The position numbers and the translations under genes were made by a program. This document shows positions 23,818-32,520 of a stretch of DNA of 47,534 nucleotides, piece by piece (position 1 is the stretch's first letter; the number at the start of each line of letters is the position of its first letter). The DNA is from Microcaldota archaeon. Its GTDB lineage: Archaea > Micrarchaeota > Micrarchaeia > Anstonellales > Anstonellaceae. Below the pieces are notes generated by a model. The model worked only from the letters and a program-made list of their open reading frames with translations, made no database searches and was not told the DNA's origin. The stretch spans positions 1-47,534 of the forward strand of contig JAPLWX010000001.1 in NCBI GenBank assembly GCA_026396415.1, read 5' to 3'.

Positions 23818-24995
23818 CAAGTGATATTATGAACAACTCAGAACTTTGCGCAAAAGAGCTCCAGTATGAGATGAACCTTTACGGAAAGCGCGGCATTGCA
23901 CTGGAGCGGGGCGAAAAGGAATTCGTCTACGATGTTGAGGGCAAGCGCTACATCGACTGCAACACAGGCGTGGGCGTTGCCATACTGGGGCATGCGCACC
24001 CTGCCGTTGTCTCGGCAGTGCAAAAGCAGGCAGGCAAACTGATGTCCTGCCAGTCCCCTTTCGCAAACCAGGAGCGTGCACGCCTTCTTGAAAGGCTCAG
24101 CGCGCTTTTCGGCACTCCCAGCAAGGTTTTCCTCTGCTCAAGCGGCACCGAATCAGTGGAGGCGGCGCTAAAGCTTTCGCGCAAGAAAACAGGCAGGAAG
24201 GCATTTGTTTCAGCAATGAACGCCTTCCACGGCCGCTCCTCAGGCGCGCTTTCAGTCACCTTCAAGGAAAAATACCGCGCTCCATTCGAGCCTCTTCTGG
24301 GGCCGGTGGTGCGCACGCGCTTCAATGACATCGAGTCCCTCAAGGCATCAATGACAAGTGAAACAGCCGCGCTCATACTCGAGCCTGTGCAGGGCGAGGG
24401 CGGCATCCGCCTTGCCACGCAGGAATACCTGAAGGCGGCGCGCGACATCTGCACAGACAGGGGCGCGCTTCTCATCTGCGATGAGGTTCAGTGCGGCACA
24501 GGGCGCACAGGCAAATTCTTCGCCTACGAGCACTTTGGCATAAGGCCTGATGTCGTGTGCCTTGCAAAGGGGCTTGGCGGAGGCGTGCCCATAGGCGCCA
24601 CCATCGCATCAGAAGACGTTTCAGCATTCACGCCACTTGAGCACGGCACCACGTTCGGGGGCAATCCCCTTGCCTGCGCTGCGGCAAACGCGGTGCTTGA
24701 CGCAATCGAGCGCGAAGCGCTTCTTGCCAAAGTGGCAGCAGACGGCGCCTACATGATGGAAAAGCTCCGCACTTCCCTCTCAGGCAAGCAGCAGTTCCGC
24801 GAGGTGCGCGGAATGGGGTTCATGATTGCCATAGAACTCAAGGTGATGTCAAAGGAGCCGCTTGCAGCGCTCCTTCAAAAGGGCGTGCTGGCGCTTCCTG
24901 CAGGCGAGCAGGTGGTCAGGCTGCTTCCTCCCTATATCATTTCACACGAGTCGCTTGATGCCGCAGCTGCGGCAATTTCCGGGGTAGTGCAATGA
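23814..24995 (+). CDS. lysJ: LysJ: LysW-semialdehyde aminotransferase
   Basis: 393 residues, class-III PLP aminotransferase (ArgD type). Marks: CNTGVGVAILGHAHP, SSGTESVEAALKLSR, the Asp of ICDEVQCGTGRTG that contacts PLP, and the Schiff-base Lys in CLAKGLGGGVPIGA. It transfers an amino group, usually from glutamate, to the LysW-bound semialdehyde. ATGA overlaps at both ends link it to lysZ and lysK. Confidence 0.94.
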   Translation: MTSDIMNNSELCAKELQYEMNLYGKRGIALERGEKEFVYDVEGKRYIDCNTGVGVAILGHAHPAVVSAVQKQAGKLMSCQSPFANQERARLLERLSALFGTPSKVFLCSSGTESVEAALKLSRKKTGRKAFVSAMNAFHGRSSGALSVTFKEKYRAPFEPLLGPVVRTRFNDIESLKASMTSETAALILEPVQGEGGIRLATQEYLKAARDICTDRGALLICDEVQCGTGRTGKFFAYEHFGIRPDVVCLAKGLGGGVPIGATIASEDVSAFTPLEHGTTFGGNPLACAAANAVLDAIEREALLAKVAADGAYMMEKLRTSLSGKQQFREVRGMGFMIAIELKVMSKEPLAALLQKGVLALPAGEQVVRLLPPYIISHESLDAAAAAISGVVQ

Positions 24996-26056
24996 AAATG
25001 GACGAAGTGGATTTCCTGGATGCGCTAGTCTCCACGCCCAGCCCATCAGGGCATGAGCAGAAGGTGGCAGGCATCTGCGCGCAGTACCTTCGGCAGTTTC
25101 CATTCGAAAAAGTGTGGATTGACGCAGCAGGCAACGCGGTTGCCACCAACTATGCTCACCAGAAGGGCGACTCGCCCGACTTATTGCTCTTTGGGCACAT
25201 GGACACCATATCCGACCCCCTGCCCTACAGGCGCGCGGATGGCAGGATATATGGAAGGGGGGCAGTGGATGCAAAATCCCCGCTTGCCGCGCTTCTCACC
25301 GCGGGCGCAGAGTGCGCAGGGGGCACTCCTCTCAAGATAATGGTGGCAGGCGTGGTAGAGGAGGAGATAACCACCTCCAAAGGCACGCGACATCTCCTCA
25401 CCTATGCAAAGCCGAAAATGGCGATAAACGGCGAGCCGTCGAATACCAACGGCATCACAATCGCATACAAAGGGAGGCTGGTGCTTGGCTGCCGCACGCA
25501 CGGAAAAGCGCTCCACGCAGGCATGGCATCCGAAAATCCCATTGAGCGCACATTCGAGTTCTACACCCGCGTGCGCTCTGCCTACCCCCAGCGCGGCAAG
25601 TTCGACAGCGTGATCATCAACCTCACCAACATCCACGCCGGCTCGGCGGAGGCCATAAACGTGGTGCCCGAGAACATGGACTTTGTGCTTGACGTTCGCC
25701 TGCCGCCCTCGATAAAAAATGCGGCTGTGGTGCGCAAATTCAGGAAGCTCGCCCCCCAGAACGTGACTCTCAGCGTGCAGGAAAGCATAGCCGGCGTGGA
25801 GACCGACACCAACCACGCGCTTTGCCGTGCAATGATTTCCTCCATGCGCGCAAACAATCTCGCGCCGCGCTACGTGAAGAAAAGCGGAAGCGCGGACATG
25901 AACATCACAAGCCACGCGGGCATTCCCACCATAGCCTACGGGCCTGGCGACTCCGCGCTTGACCACACGCCCAACGAAGTGATTGACATCGCGGACTACA
26001 AAAAAGCGGTAGCGGTGCTGAAAGGCGCGATTGCGAACCTGAATGGCGCGTTCTAG
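24992..26056 (+). CDS. lysK: LysK: LysW-lysine/ornithine hydrolase
   Basis: 354 residues, M20 metallopeptidase family. Metal ligands lie in LLFGHMDTI and YGRGAVDAKSPLAA, with the catalytic Glu pair in VVEEEITTSKGT. A lid domain follows, and the last His ligand is near SHAGIPTIAYGPG. It cleaves lysine (or ornithine) from the LysW C-terminus. Last gene of the operon. Its TAG shares CTAG with the convergent lysB stop. Confidence 0.93.
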   Translation: MKMDEVDFLDALVSTPSPSGHEQKVAGICAQYLRQFPFEKVWIDAAGNAVATNYAHQKGDSPDLLLFGHMDTISDPLPYRRADGRIYGRGAVDAKSPLAALLTAGAECAGGTPLKIMVAGVVEEEITTSKGTRHLLTYAKPKMAINGEPSNTNGITIAYKGRLVLGCRTHGKALHAGMASENPIERTFEFYTRVRSAYPQRGKFDSVIINLTNIHAGSAEAINVVPENMDFVLDVRLPPSIKNAAVVRKFRKLAPQNVTLSVQESIAGVETDTNHALCRAMISSMRANNLAPRYVKKSGSADMNITSHAGIPTIAYGPGDSALDHTPNEVIDIADYKKAVAVLKGAIANLNGAF

Positions 26057-27045
26057 CCAAGAAGCCCCATTACTTTCTCCACCATCCCGCCTGTTCCCGC
26101 GCTTCCGCCCACGTCGCGCGTGGTCACTTTCTGCAAGTAGCACTCCCTTATTGCGCGCGCAAGCTTTTCAGAGGCCTCCTTCTCGCCAATGTGCTCCAGC
26201 ATCATCGCAGTGGAGAGGAGCATTCCCGTGGGGTTCGCGCTGTCCTTGCCCGCGTACTTTGGCGCCGAGCCGTGCACAGGCTCGAAAAGCGCGCGGTGCG
26301 CGCCATAGTTGCCTGACGGGGCGACTCCCAGCCCGCCCACAAGCGCGGACGACTCGTCGGAAAGGATGTCGCCGAACAGGTTGGTGGTCACAATCACCTG
26401 GAAGTCCTGCGGGGACTTGACCAGCCTCATGGCAACCGAGTCCACTAGCGCGTCATCGCAGGCAATGCCGGGATACTGCGCGGCAACCTCGCGCGCGGTT
26501 TCCAGGAAAAGCCCATCCGTCACGCGGAGCACGTTTGCCTTGTGCACAATGGTCACTTTGGAAAAGCCCATGCGCGCGGCATAGTCAAAGGCAAACCTCG
26601 CAATCCTTTCGCTTCCATCCTTTGTTATCACGCGCGTGGCATAGGCAGTGTCACCTTCCCTCTTCTCAATGCCTGAGTACATGCCCTCGGTATTCTCGCG
26701 CACTATTGCAAAGTTAAGCGCGGGAAAAGGAACTGGCACATTGGGAAGCGTGCTGAATGGGCGGAGATTGGCGTAAAGATCCAGCTCCTTGCGGAGGGAC
26801 ACGATTGGGCTTTTGTAATTGGGAATGTTGGGCGGCGTGGTGACTGCGCAGAAGAGTATGGCATCGCACTCCTTTGCAGCCTGGAGGGTTGCATCAGGAA
26901 GAGGCGTGCCTGTTTTCTGGTATGCGGCAAAGCCTGCCTCTCCCCGCATCCATTCCACCTTTGCAATGCTATCAACAACGCGGCGCGCGTGAGCCATAAG
27001 CTCAGGCCCAATGCCGTCGCCATCAATGTATAGGATTTTTTTCAT
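26053..27045 (-). CDS. lysB: Homoisocitrate / 3-isopropylmalate dehydrogenase family
   Basis: 330 residues from the ATG at 27045 (MKKILYIDGDGIGPE). Marks of beta-decarboxylating dehydrogenases: RENTEGMYSGIEKREGD, the Lys of THKAN-type VTIVHKANVLR, NLFGDILSDESS and EPVHGSAPKYAGKDSANP. Context (homocitrate synthase, homoaconitase, LysW genes) makes homoisocitrate to 2-oxoadipate the likely reaction. Activity on isocitrate or isopropylmalate cannot be excluded. Last gene of the minus-strand operon. Confidence 0.9.
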   Translation of the reverse strand: MKKILYIDGDGIGPELMAHARRVVDSIAKVEWMRGEAGFAAYQKTGTPLPDATLQAAKECDAILFCAVTTPPNIPNYKSPIVSLRKELDLYANLRPFSTLPNVPVPFPALNFAIVRENTEGMYSGIEKREGDTAYATRVITKDGSERIARFAFDYAARMGFSKVTIVHKANVLRVTDGLFLETAREVAAQYPGIACDDALVDSVAMRLVKSPQDFQVIVTTNLFGDILSDESSALVGGLGVAPSGNYGAHRALFEPVHGSAPKYAGKDSANPTGMLLSTAMMLEHIGEKEASEKLARAIRECYLQKVTTRDVGGSAGTGGMVEKVMGLLG

Positions 27046-27091
27046 ATGCAGCACCCGGCCGCCCCTTTGCTGCCAATGCACAGTATTTTTT

Positions 27092-27589
27092 TCATTGCTG
27101 CACCTGCTCCAGCTCGTCTATTTTGTGCGTCTTCAGGAAAGAGAGCAATCCGCCGTGCTTTTGCAGGGCAAGCAGCATGGGCGAGACGCCTGCGGCAGCG
27201 CTTTTCCCAGTGGTGAGGTTCACCACCGAGCCATCGCGCATCTCCAGCTGGTGGCTCTCCTCCACTCCGGAAATGAACGCCTCATCCGCAGTGACTAGCA
27301 GCAGGCCGTTGTTTATGGCATTCCTGTAGAATATGCGCGCAAAAGAGGGTGCGATTATTGCAGCAACCCCGCACTCCAGAAGCGCAGTGACCGCAGTCTC
27401 GCGCGAGCTTCCGCAGCCAAAGTTCCTGCCTGCAACTATGAAGTCCCCCTTCTTCACCTCGCGTGCAAACTCGGGGCGGTGCTCTATGAATGCCACCTTG
27501 GCAAGCTCGCGCCTGTCTGTGGTGATGTTGTACCTGCCCGGAGTTATCAGGTCAGTGTTTATTGCGTTCCCGAATTTCCATACGCGCAT
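27092..27589 (-). CDS. lysU: Homoaconitase small subunit
   Basis: 165 residues, the swivelling domain of the aconitase superfamily. NTDLITPGRYNITTD is the substrate-selecting loop, and GRNFGCGSSRE is the conserved core, followed by FARIFYRNAINNGL. Pairs with the large subunit at 27671. The neighbours argue for homocitrate/homoisocitrate rather than isopropylmalate. The loop lacks the leucine-pathway YLV pattern, but by eye this is not decisive. Confidence 0.87.
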   Translation of the reverse strand: MRVWKFGNAINTDLITPGRYNITTDRRELAKVAFIEHRPEFAREVKKGDFIVAGRNFGCGSSRETAVTALLECGVAAIIAPSFARIFYRNAINNGLLLVTADEAFISGVEESHQLEMRDGSVVNLTTGKSAAAGVSPMLLALQKHGGLLSFLKTHKIDELEQVQQ

Positions 27590-27670
27590 AGCATCACTTC
27601 AAATATTCCCTTGGGCTTGCAATTGTTCGCCTCCATTTACTCGCGGCTGCACTGCTTCCTTCCATTTCTT

Positions 27671-28921
27671 CTACTTCAAATACTTCCTCGGGTCGGCGAT
27701 TTTCCCCTCAAGCGCCGACGCTGCAGCGACCGCAGGCGAGGCAAGGTAAATCTTCGCCTTGGGCGAGCCCATCCTGCCTGTGAAATTCCTGTTCGAGGTG
27801 GACACGCAGACATCGTCATCCCCAAGCACGCCCATATGCCTGCCCAGGCAAGCGCCGCAGCCAGGCGGTGCGATGGTGGCGCCCATTTTCGAGAATTCCA
27901 TGAGAAACCCGTTTTGCAGCGCCTGCTCGTAGACCTGCCTGCTTGCAGGAGTCACAATGAACTTCACGCCTTCCATCACTTTCTTGCCTTTCATTATCCT
28001 ATATGCAACTGCCAAGTCCTCAATCCTGCAATTCGTGCACGAGCCCAGGAAGACCTGCGTTATCGGCGTGCCTTCCACCTGCGACACAGGCACGCCGCGG
28101 TCAATGTCAGGCGGCGTGGAAACAGTGGGCTCGAATTTTGAAATGTCGTATGTGAGCACCTTGTCAAATTCAGCATCGGAGTCAGAGCGAAGCTCCTCAA
28201 ACGGCTTGTAGCGTCCCTGTTTCTCCAAGTAGGCGCGCGTCTGCGCGTCAGCAGGCACAATGCCTGTCTTTGCCCCAATCTCCGCGCACATGTTGCAAAG
28301 CGTGAGCCGAGAGGGAACGTCAAAATCCGCAATTGCGCTGCCGCCGAATTCCACTGCTTTGTAGTTGGCACCTTCAGATGACAGGTCTTTTGCAATGCCA
28401 AGTATGACATCTTTGGGATAAACGCCGAACGGCAGATTGCCTTCAAGGTTTATGCGTATCGTCTGCGGCACCCTCACCCATGCCTTTCCCGTTGCCATTG
28501 CAACCGCCGCATCAGTGGAGCCGAAGCCGCAGCACATTGCGCCCATGCCCCCGCCTGTGGGAGTGTGGGAGTCTGCGCCAAGAAGGAATGCATTAGGATA
28601 GGTGAACTTCTCCGCCATGACCTGGTGGCACACGCCGTCAAAGTGCATTTTTATCCCCTGCTCCTTGCAGAATGCGCCTATTTTCCTGTGCATCTCCGCA
28701 AACTGCGTGCTTGGCGCAGGGAACGCATGGTCGAAGAAAATGAATATTTTCGAAGGGTCAAACACCCTCTTGGCAATTTCGTGGAACGGCTCGATTGCCC
28801 AGGCGGTGGTGGTGTCGTGCGCCAGCACATAGTCCACGGAAATTACCGCCGTATCCCCAATAGCAAGCTTCCTTCCAGCATGCGCCGAGAGGATTTTCTG
28901 CGCCAGTGTCATTCCCGCCAT
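27671..28921 (-). CDS. lysT: Homoaconitase large subunit
   Basis: 416 residues from the ATG at 28921 (MAGMTLAQKIL), with GGTGA upstream. 4Fe-4S ligands are in FLGSCTNCRIEDL and APPGCGACLGRHMG. Other aconitase-family marks: FIFFDHAFPAP, LLGADSHTPTGGGMGAMCCG, and the C-terminal NRNFTGRMGSP. Length fits the archaeal two-subunit enzymes. It dehydrates homocitrate and hydrates homoaconitate together with LysU. Confidence 0.9.
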   Translation of the reverse strand: MAGMTLAQKILSAHAGRKLAIGDTAVISVDYVLAHDTTTAWAIEPFHEIAKRVFDPSKIFIFFDHAFPAPSTQFAEMHRKIGAFCKEQGIKMHFDGVCHQVMAEKFTYPNAFLLGADSHTPTGGGMGAMCCGFGSTDAAVAMATGKAWVRVPQTIRINLEGNLPFGVYPKDVILGIAKDLSSEGANYKAVEFGGSAIADFDVPSRLTLCNMCAEIGAKTGIVPADAQTRAYLEKQGRYKPFEELRSDSDAEFDKVLTYDISKFEPTVSTPPDIDRGVPVSQVEGTPITQVFLGSCTNCRIEDLAVAYRIMKGKKVMEGVKFIVTPASRQVYEQALQNGFLMEFSKMGATIAPPGCGACLGRHMGVLGDDDVCVSTSNRNFTGRMGSPKAKIYLASPAVAAASALEGKIADPRKYLK

Positions 28922-28989
28922 TGCATTCACCAATCATTGCCAAAGGCTGAGCGCCTTTGTGCGCCAGCCCTGCTGTCATTTACACCAAT

Positions 28990-29244
28990 TCATTCGTTCT
29001 TCGTGGTCTCCAGCACCAGGTACGTTGTGGTCTCCTTTACCCCGCTGCACGCGCGCACGGCCTCCACGATGACGTTTATCTGGGGCAGGCTGTCGCTTTG
29101 CGCCATCACCATGACATCAAGATTCCCTGTAAGCTCGTATATGGCCTTTACCCCTGCCACGCCGCGCAGCCTCTCCACTATTGCAGCCGTCTTGACTTTC
29201 TCGTCAGTCACCGCTCCGATGAATACCGTTATCCCGCTTTCCAT
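28990..29244 (-). CDS. Stand-alone RAM (Lrp ligand-binding) domain
   Basis: 84 residues from the ATG at 29244 (MESGITVFIGAVTDEKV). The whole chain is one Lrp/AsnC RAM fold, with the typical GVKAIYELTGNLDVMVMAQS strand-turn region, and no HTH. Stand-alone RAM proteins exist in archaea and bind amino acids as ring oligomers, sometimes joining full-length Lrp proteins. Between lysS and lysT, it may sense lysine or aminoadipate and modulate the LysM-like protein. That role is inference. Confidence 0.82.
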   Translation of the reverse strand: MESGITVFIGAVTDEKVKTAAIVERLRGVAGVKAIYELTGNLDVMVMAQSDSLPQINVIVEAVRACSGVKETTTYLVLETTKNE

Positions 29245-29285
29245 GAACACACCCCATTATCCGAAAAATCATGCCCTGGCTTTTT

Positions 29286-30362
29286 TCATATTGAAAAATC
29301 AAACAAGTCCCGCTCCTTTTCCTTGAGCCGCGCCAATGCCCTTTCCACCTGCGCATCGGTCATCTTCATCCCAAGCGAGTCGGAAAGGTAGCGGAGCACA
29401 TTCTTCCCGGAATAGCCGCCCACGACGAGCCTTCTTTTTTTCCCAATGCTCTCAGGCGAGTATGCCTCGTACGACCTGCCCTCGCGCAGCACCGCGGCAA
29501 GGTGCGTGCCTCCCTTGTGGCGGAACACGTTCTGCCCCACTATGGGCGCAAAAGGGTCGGTCGGCAGGCCTGACATTTTGGAGAATGTTTCCGAGAGCGA
29601 GGCAAGCTTTTCCACGCTTATGTCCTTCCTCTGCCCGTAAAGCACCTGAAGTGCCATCGCAACCTCGGCGATTTTCGGTATTCCCGCCCGCTCGCCTGCG
29701 CCGTTTATCGTTGCGTGTATGCAGGTGGCGCCCGCCTCTATGCCTGCGAGCGAGTTTGCAAGCGCAAGCCCCAGGTCATTGTGGCAGTGCAGGTCAATGC
29801 CCGCCTTTGTGGCGGCGCGCACCTCCTTTACAACGGAGAACATGGCAACAGGGGTCATCATGCCCACCGTGTCCGTGATTGAAATCCTGTCCGCCCCAGC
29901 CTCGGACACCGCACGCACCATGTCAAGAAGGTAGCCCCTTTCCGTCCTCGAGGCATCCTCGCAGGTGAAGCGCAGCTTCAGCCCGTGCGACTTTGCAAAC
30001 TCCACCATCTCCACCGCGCGCGACAGCGCCTTCCCGCGCGACAGGTGCAGCTTGTGCGCCAGGTGCACATCCGATGTGGACAGGTAGATTGCAACGAATG
30101 GCGGGTCAAGCGCAAGCACGGACTCGATATCCTCCTTCCTGGCGCGGCAGTGCACCACCACGGTGGAGCGCAACCCTGCCGATAGCATGCCCTTTGCAAT
30201 CCTGCGCTGCTTCTCCCCGACAATGGGCGAGATTTCTATGAAGTCCACCCCTGCCTCGTCAATGGTGTGCGCAAGCTGCAGGGCCTGCTCCTCGCTGAAG
30301 TGCACAAGCGGAGCCTGCTCGCCTTCGCGCAGCGTGGTGTCAAGTATGAGCGTTCCTGCCAT
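29286..30362 (-). CDS. lysS: Homocitrate synthase (LysS-type)
   Basis: 358 residues from the ATG at 30362 (MAGTLILDTTLREGEQAP). HMGL-like TIM barrel: DTTLREGEQ with the metal Asp and catalytic Arg, SDVHLAHKLHL, FTCEDASRTE, and metal-binding HCHNDLGLALAN. A GGYSGKNVLRYL segment follows. It condenses 2-oxoglutarate with acetyl-CoA, the first step of the AAA pathway. Length is shorter than leucine-regulated LeuA, which carries an extra C-terminal domain. First gene of the minus-strand operon, with TTTATAAAT ~22 bases before its start. Confidence 0.85.
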   Translation of the reverse strand: MAGTLILDTTLREGEQAPLVHFSEEQALQLAHTIDEAGVDFIEISPIVGEKQRRIAKGMLSAGLRSTVVVHCRARKEDIESVLALDPPFVAIYLSTSDVHLAHKLHLSRGKALSRAVEMVEFAKSHGLKLRFTCEDASRTERGYLLDMVRAVSEAGADRISITDTVGMMTPVAMFSVVKEVRAATKAGIDLHCHNDLGLALANSLAGIEAGATCIHATINGAGERAGIPKIAEVAMALQVLYGQRKDISVEKLASLSETFSKMSGLPTDPFAPIVGQNVFRHKGGTHLAAVLREGRSYEAYSPESIGKKRRLVVGGYSGKNVLRYLSDSLGMKMTDAQVERALARLKEKERDLFDFSI

Positions 30363-30383
30363 GCCTTCTTCTTGCCGCAAGGA

Positions 30384-30572
30384 TTTATAAATAATTCGCT
30401 ATTCTCTAACGAAATTAATATGTTAAACTATCATTAATGTCTATTTTAGTTGAAATAAATAAAAAATAAGACGAAAAAGAGCAAAAAGTGCGCACGAACC
30501 GCGCACGGCTGCAAAGCGCGCCCGCACCACAGTCTTTTATATTCCCCTTGCCCATTTCCTCCCGGTGTTCAT
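30384..30572. promoter_or_regulatory. Divergent control region of lysS and the NHL surface protein
   Basis: ATTTATAAAT (30384-30393) is the TATA box of lysS (minus). TATTTTAGTTG at 30442-30452 matches 11 bases of the lysW control region. The stretch 30410-30475 is very AT-rich, with ATTAAT words on both sides. TCTTTTATATTCC at 30532-30544 is the TATA box of the plus gene at 30573. Confidence 0.55.
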
Positions 30573-32519
30573 ATGAGATATCCTGCATCCGCCGCGCTGT
30601 TATTCCTGCTTTTCTGCCCTCTTGCATTCCCTTCGTTCAATTTCCTCTACATGACAAACGGCTCGCTTGCATCCGACACCAGCGACTACTATGCCTTTTC
30701 CCAGCCCTCATCTCTTTACATGGTGGGCGGCAGCCTGTACGTGGCGGACGGCGGCAATGGCATGATATACGTGCTGAATGCAAGCGCGAACCTCTCGCGC
30801 GCAAGGACCATCTCCAGCCCGTCCTCAACATCCTACATGAGCAATCCCATGCACATGGAGTTCGACAATTCATCCGGCATCCTTTACATCGCCGGGGGCA
30901 CCTCAGGCAACATACTCTACTACAATGGCGAAGGCTCCGCAGTGGACAAATGGAACAGCGGCACCACAAACCTGCAAAAGGCTGCGGGGCTTGCGCTCTC
31001 AAACGACACGATATACATAACCGACGCAGGGCGCGGGCAGGTGGTGGCGTTCTCCCGCACCACAAAGTCATTCTCCAGCACTGCCATCCAGTCCGGCGGC
31101 TCGGACGGGCAGCTCTCCTCCCCGCAGGACATCCTTTTCCATGATGGCAGGATCTACATATCCGACTCGGGCAAGGGGTTGATTTTCGTATACGACAGCG
31201 CCTTCTCGTTCCTCTACACCATCGGCAGGGGAAAAGGAGGGTTGACCCTCGCCTCGCCGCGCGGCATGGACTTCAGCGATAATCGCCTCTACGTTGCAGA
31301 CTCAAGCCTGGGAAGCGTGGTCGCATTCTCGCTTGACGGCTACCCTGTGGACATCCTCAACTCGTCCACGGAAGGGGGCAATCTGTCCTACCCTGAAGAC
31401 GTCGTAGTGGACAACGGCGTCCTTTATGTGGCGGACACGCAGAACAAGCTCGTCAAGGCGTTTTCAATAGCCGCGGCTGGCGGGAACCCGTCCGTTCTCC
31501 AGATGATTTCCGATGCAAACGCATCATGCAACAGCCTTCGCTCCATGCAATCCGTTGCCGCAAAGCTCAACGTATCCTTCACCCCTGCATCCACTTCGGA
31601 CGCTGCAATCGCGTCCGCGCAGCAATACTACGACTCTTACGAATTCTCCTCGGCATCCTCGCTTGCGCAGAATGCCGAATCGGACTGCACCCTGGCCCAG
31701 TCTGCGCTCGCCCAAAGCGTGGAGCTTAGGATAAAGCAGGCCATACAGTCATCGCAGGCATTGGTTGCCCCCTACCGGGGCGTTTCCTCCACCAACACGT
31801 CCCAGGTGGTGCAGTTTGACAACAAGGCGTCCGCAGCCTCGTCCGCGCTCGCCTCGAAAAACTATGCGGCATCCGCGGACCTCGCATCCTCCCTCCCCCA
31901 GCTTGCCAATGCCATAGTGGCTGGCTCCGAATCAAAGGCAGCGGCGGATGAGGAGAAGAAGCAGAACCAGTCCACTGCATTCATCACATCCGAGATAACC
32001 GCCCTCGCCTCCCAGATTTCCCGCCTTCAGGCATCGTCCGATGCCTACCGCCAGGGCATGAATCTCTCAGGCTCGCTCGAGCTCATATCGCTTGCGCAAA
32101 AGAGCGCGGAAAACGGGGACTTTGCATCCGCAAACCACTCGCTTGCGCTTGCCCGCCTGGAGATAGCCGCCGATCAGGCCACGCTCGACGCAGCCGCAAA
32201 GGAAATCAATGCGGCGCAATCATCGATCCTGGTTGCTGAGATAGATATCAACGCATCGGCAAGCCGCTCTTTGCTGTTCGCGCCAGACCTTTCAAAGGAG
32301 CGAGCCTTGCTGGCAACTGCCAAGGAAACCGTCTATTCCTCCCCCCCTGCAGCCCTGCAGATGGCATCCCAGGCAAAGGATGCGGCAGAGGCGAAATCGC
32401 GCGACTCCCAGTCCCTCTCGCTTGCGGCGATCTCCGTTGCCGTTGTGCTGTTCTTCATAGCGCTGATAGCCGCCGGCTTCCTCTTCCACATAATGAAAAA
32501 GAAAAAGCAGGGGCTATAA
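30573..32519 (+). CDS. NHL-repeat surface protein with helical stalk and C-terminal anchor
   Basis: 648 residues. A signal peptide at 1-20 (ALLFLLFCPLAFPS) leads to a beta-propeller at ~35-300 with NHL-like repeats (SLYVADGGNGMIYVLN, NRLYVADSSLGSVVAFS, GVLYVADTQNKLVKAFS). A ~300-residue Ala/Ser/Gln-rich helical stalk with many N-x-S/T sites follows. It ends in a transmembrane helix (AAISVAVVLFFIALIAAGF) and a KKKKQGL stop-transfer tail. An outside-facing binding head on a stalk is the simple reading. The next gene starts two bases after its stop. Confidence 0.75.
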   Translation: MRYPASAALLFLLFCPLAFPSFNFLYMTNGSLASDTSDYYAFSQPSSLYMVGGSLYVADGGNGMIYVLNASANLSRARTISSPSSTSYMSNPMHMEFDNSSGILYIAGGTSGNILYYNGEGSAVDKWNSGTTNLQKAAGLALSNDTIYITDAGRGQVVAFSRTTKSFSSTAIQSGGSDGQLSSPQDILFHDGRIYISDSGKGLIFVYDSAFSFLYTIGRGKGGLTLASPRGMDFSDNRLYVADSSLGSVVAFSLDGYPVDILNSSTEGGNLSYPEDVVVDNGVLYVADTQNKLVKAFSIAAAGGNPSVLQMISDANASCNSLRSMQSVAAKLNVSFTPASTSDAAIASAQQYYDSYEFSSASSLAQNAESDCTLAQSALAQSVELRIKQAIQSSQALVAPYRGVSSTNTSQVVQFDNKASAASSALASKNYAASADLASSLPQLANAIVAGSESKAAADEEKKQNQSTAFITSEITALASQISRLQASSDAYRQGMNLSGSLELISLAQKSAENGDFASANHSLALARLEIAADQATLDAAAKEINAAQSSILVAEIDINASASRSLLFAPDLSKERALLATAKETVYSSPPAALQMASQAKDAAEAKSRDSQSLSLAAISVAVVLFFIALIAAGFLFHIMKKKKQGL

Positions 32520-32520
32520 G

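Noticed and set aside
20258-30400. Leucine biosynthesis cluster
   Set aside because: The synthase, isomerase and dehydrogenase families are shared with leucine synthesis, but no LeuA regulatory domain is present and the LysW genes point to lysine.
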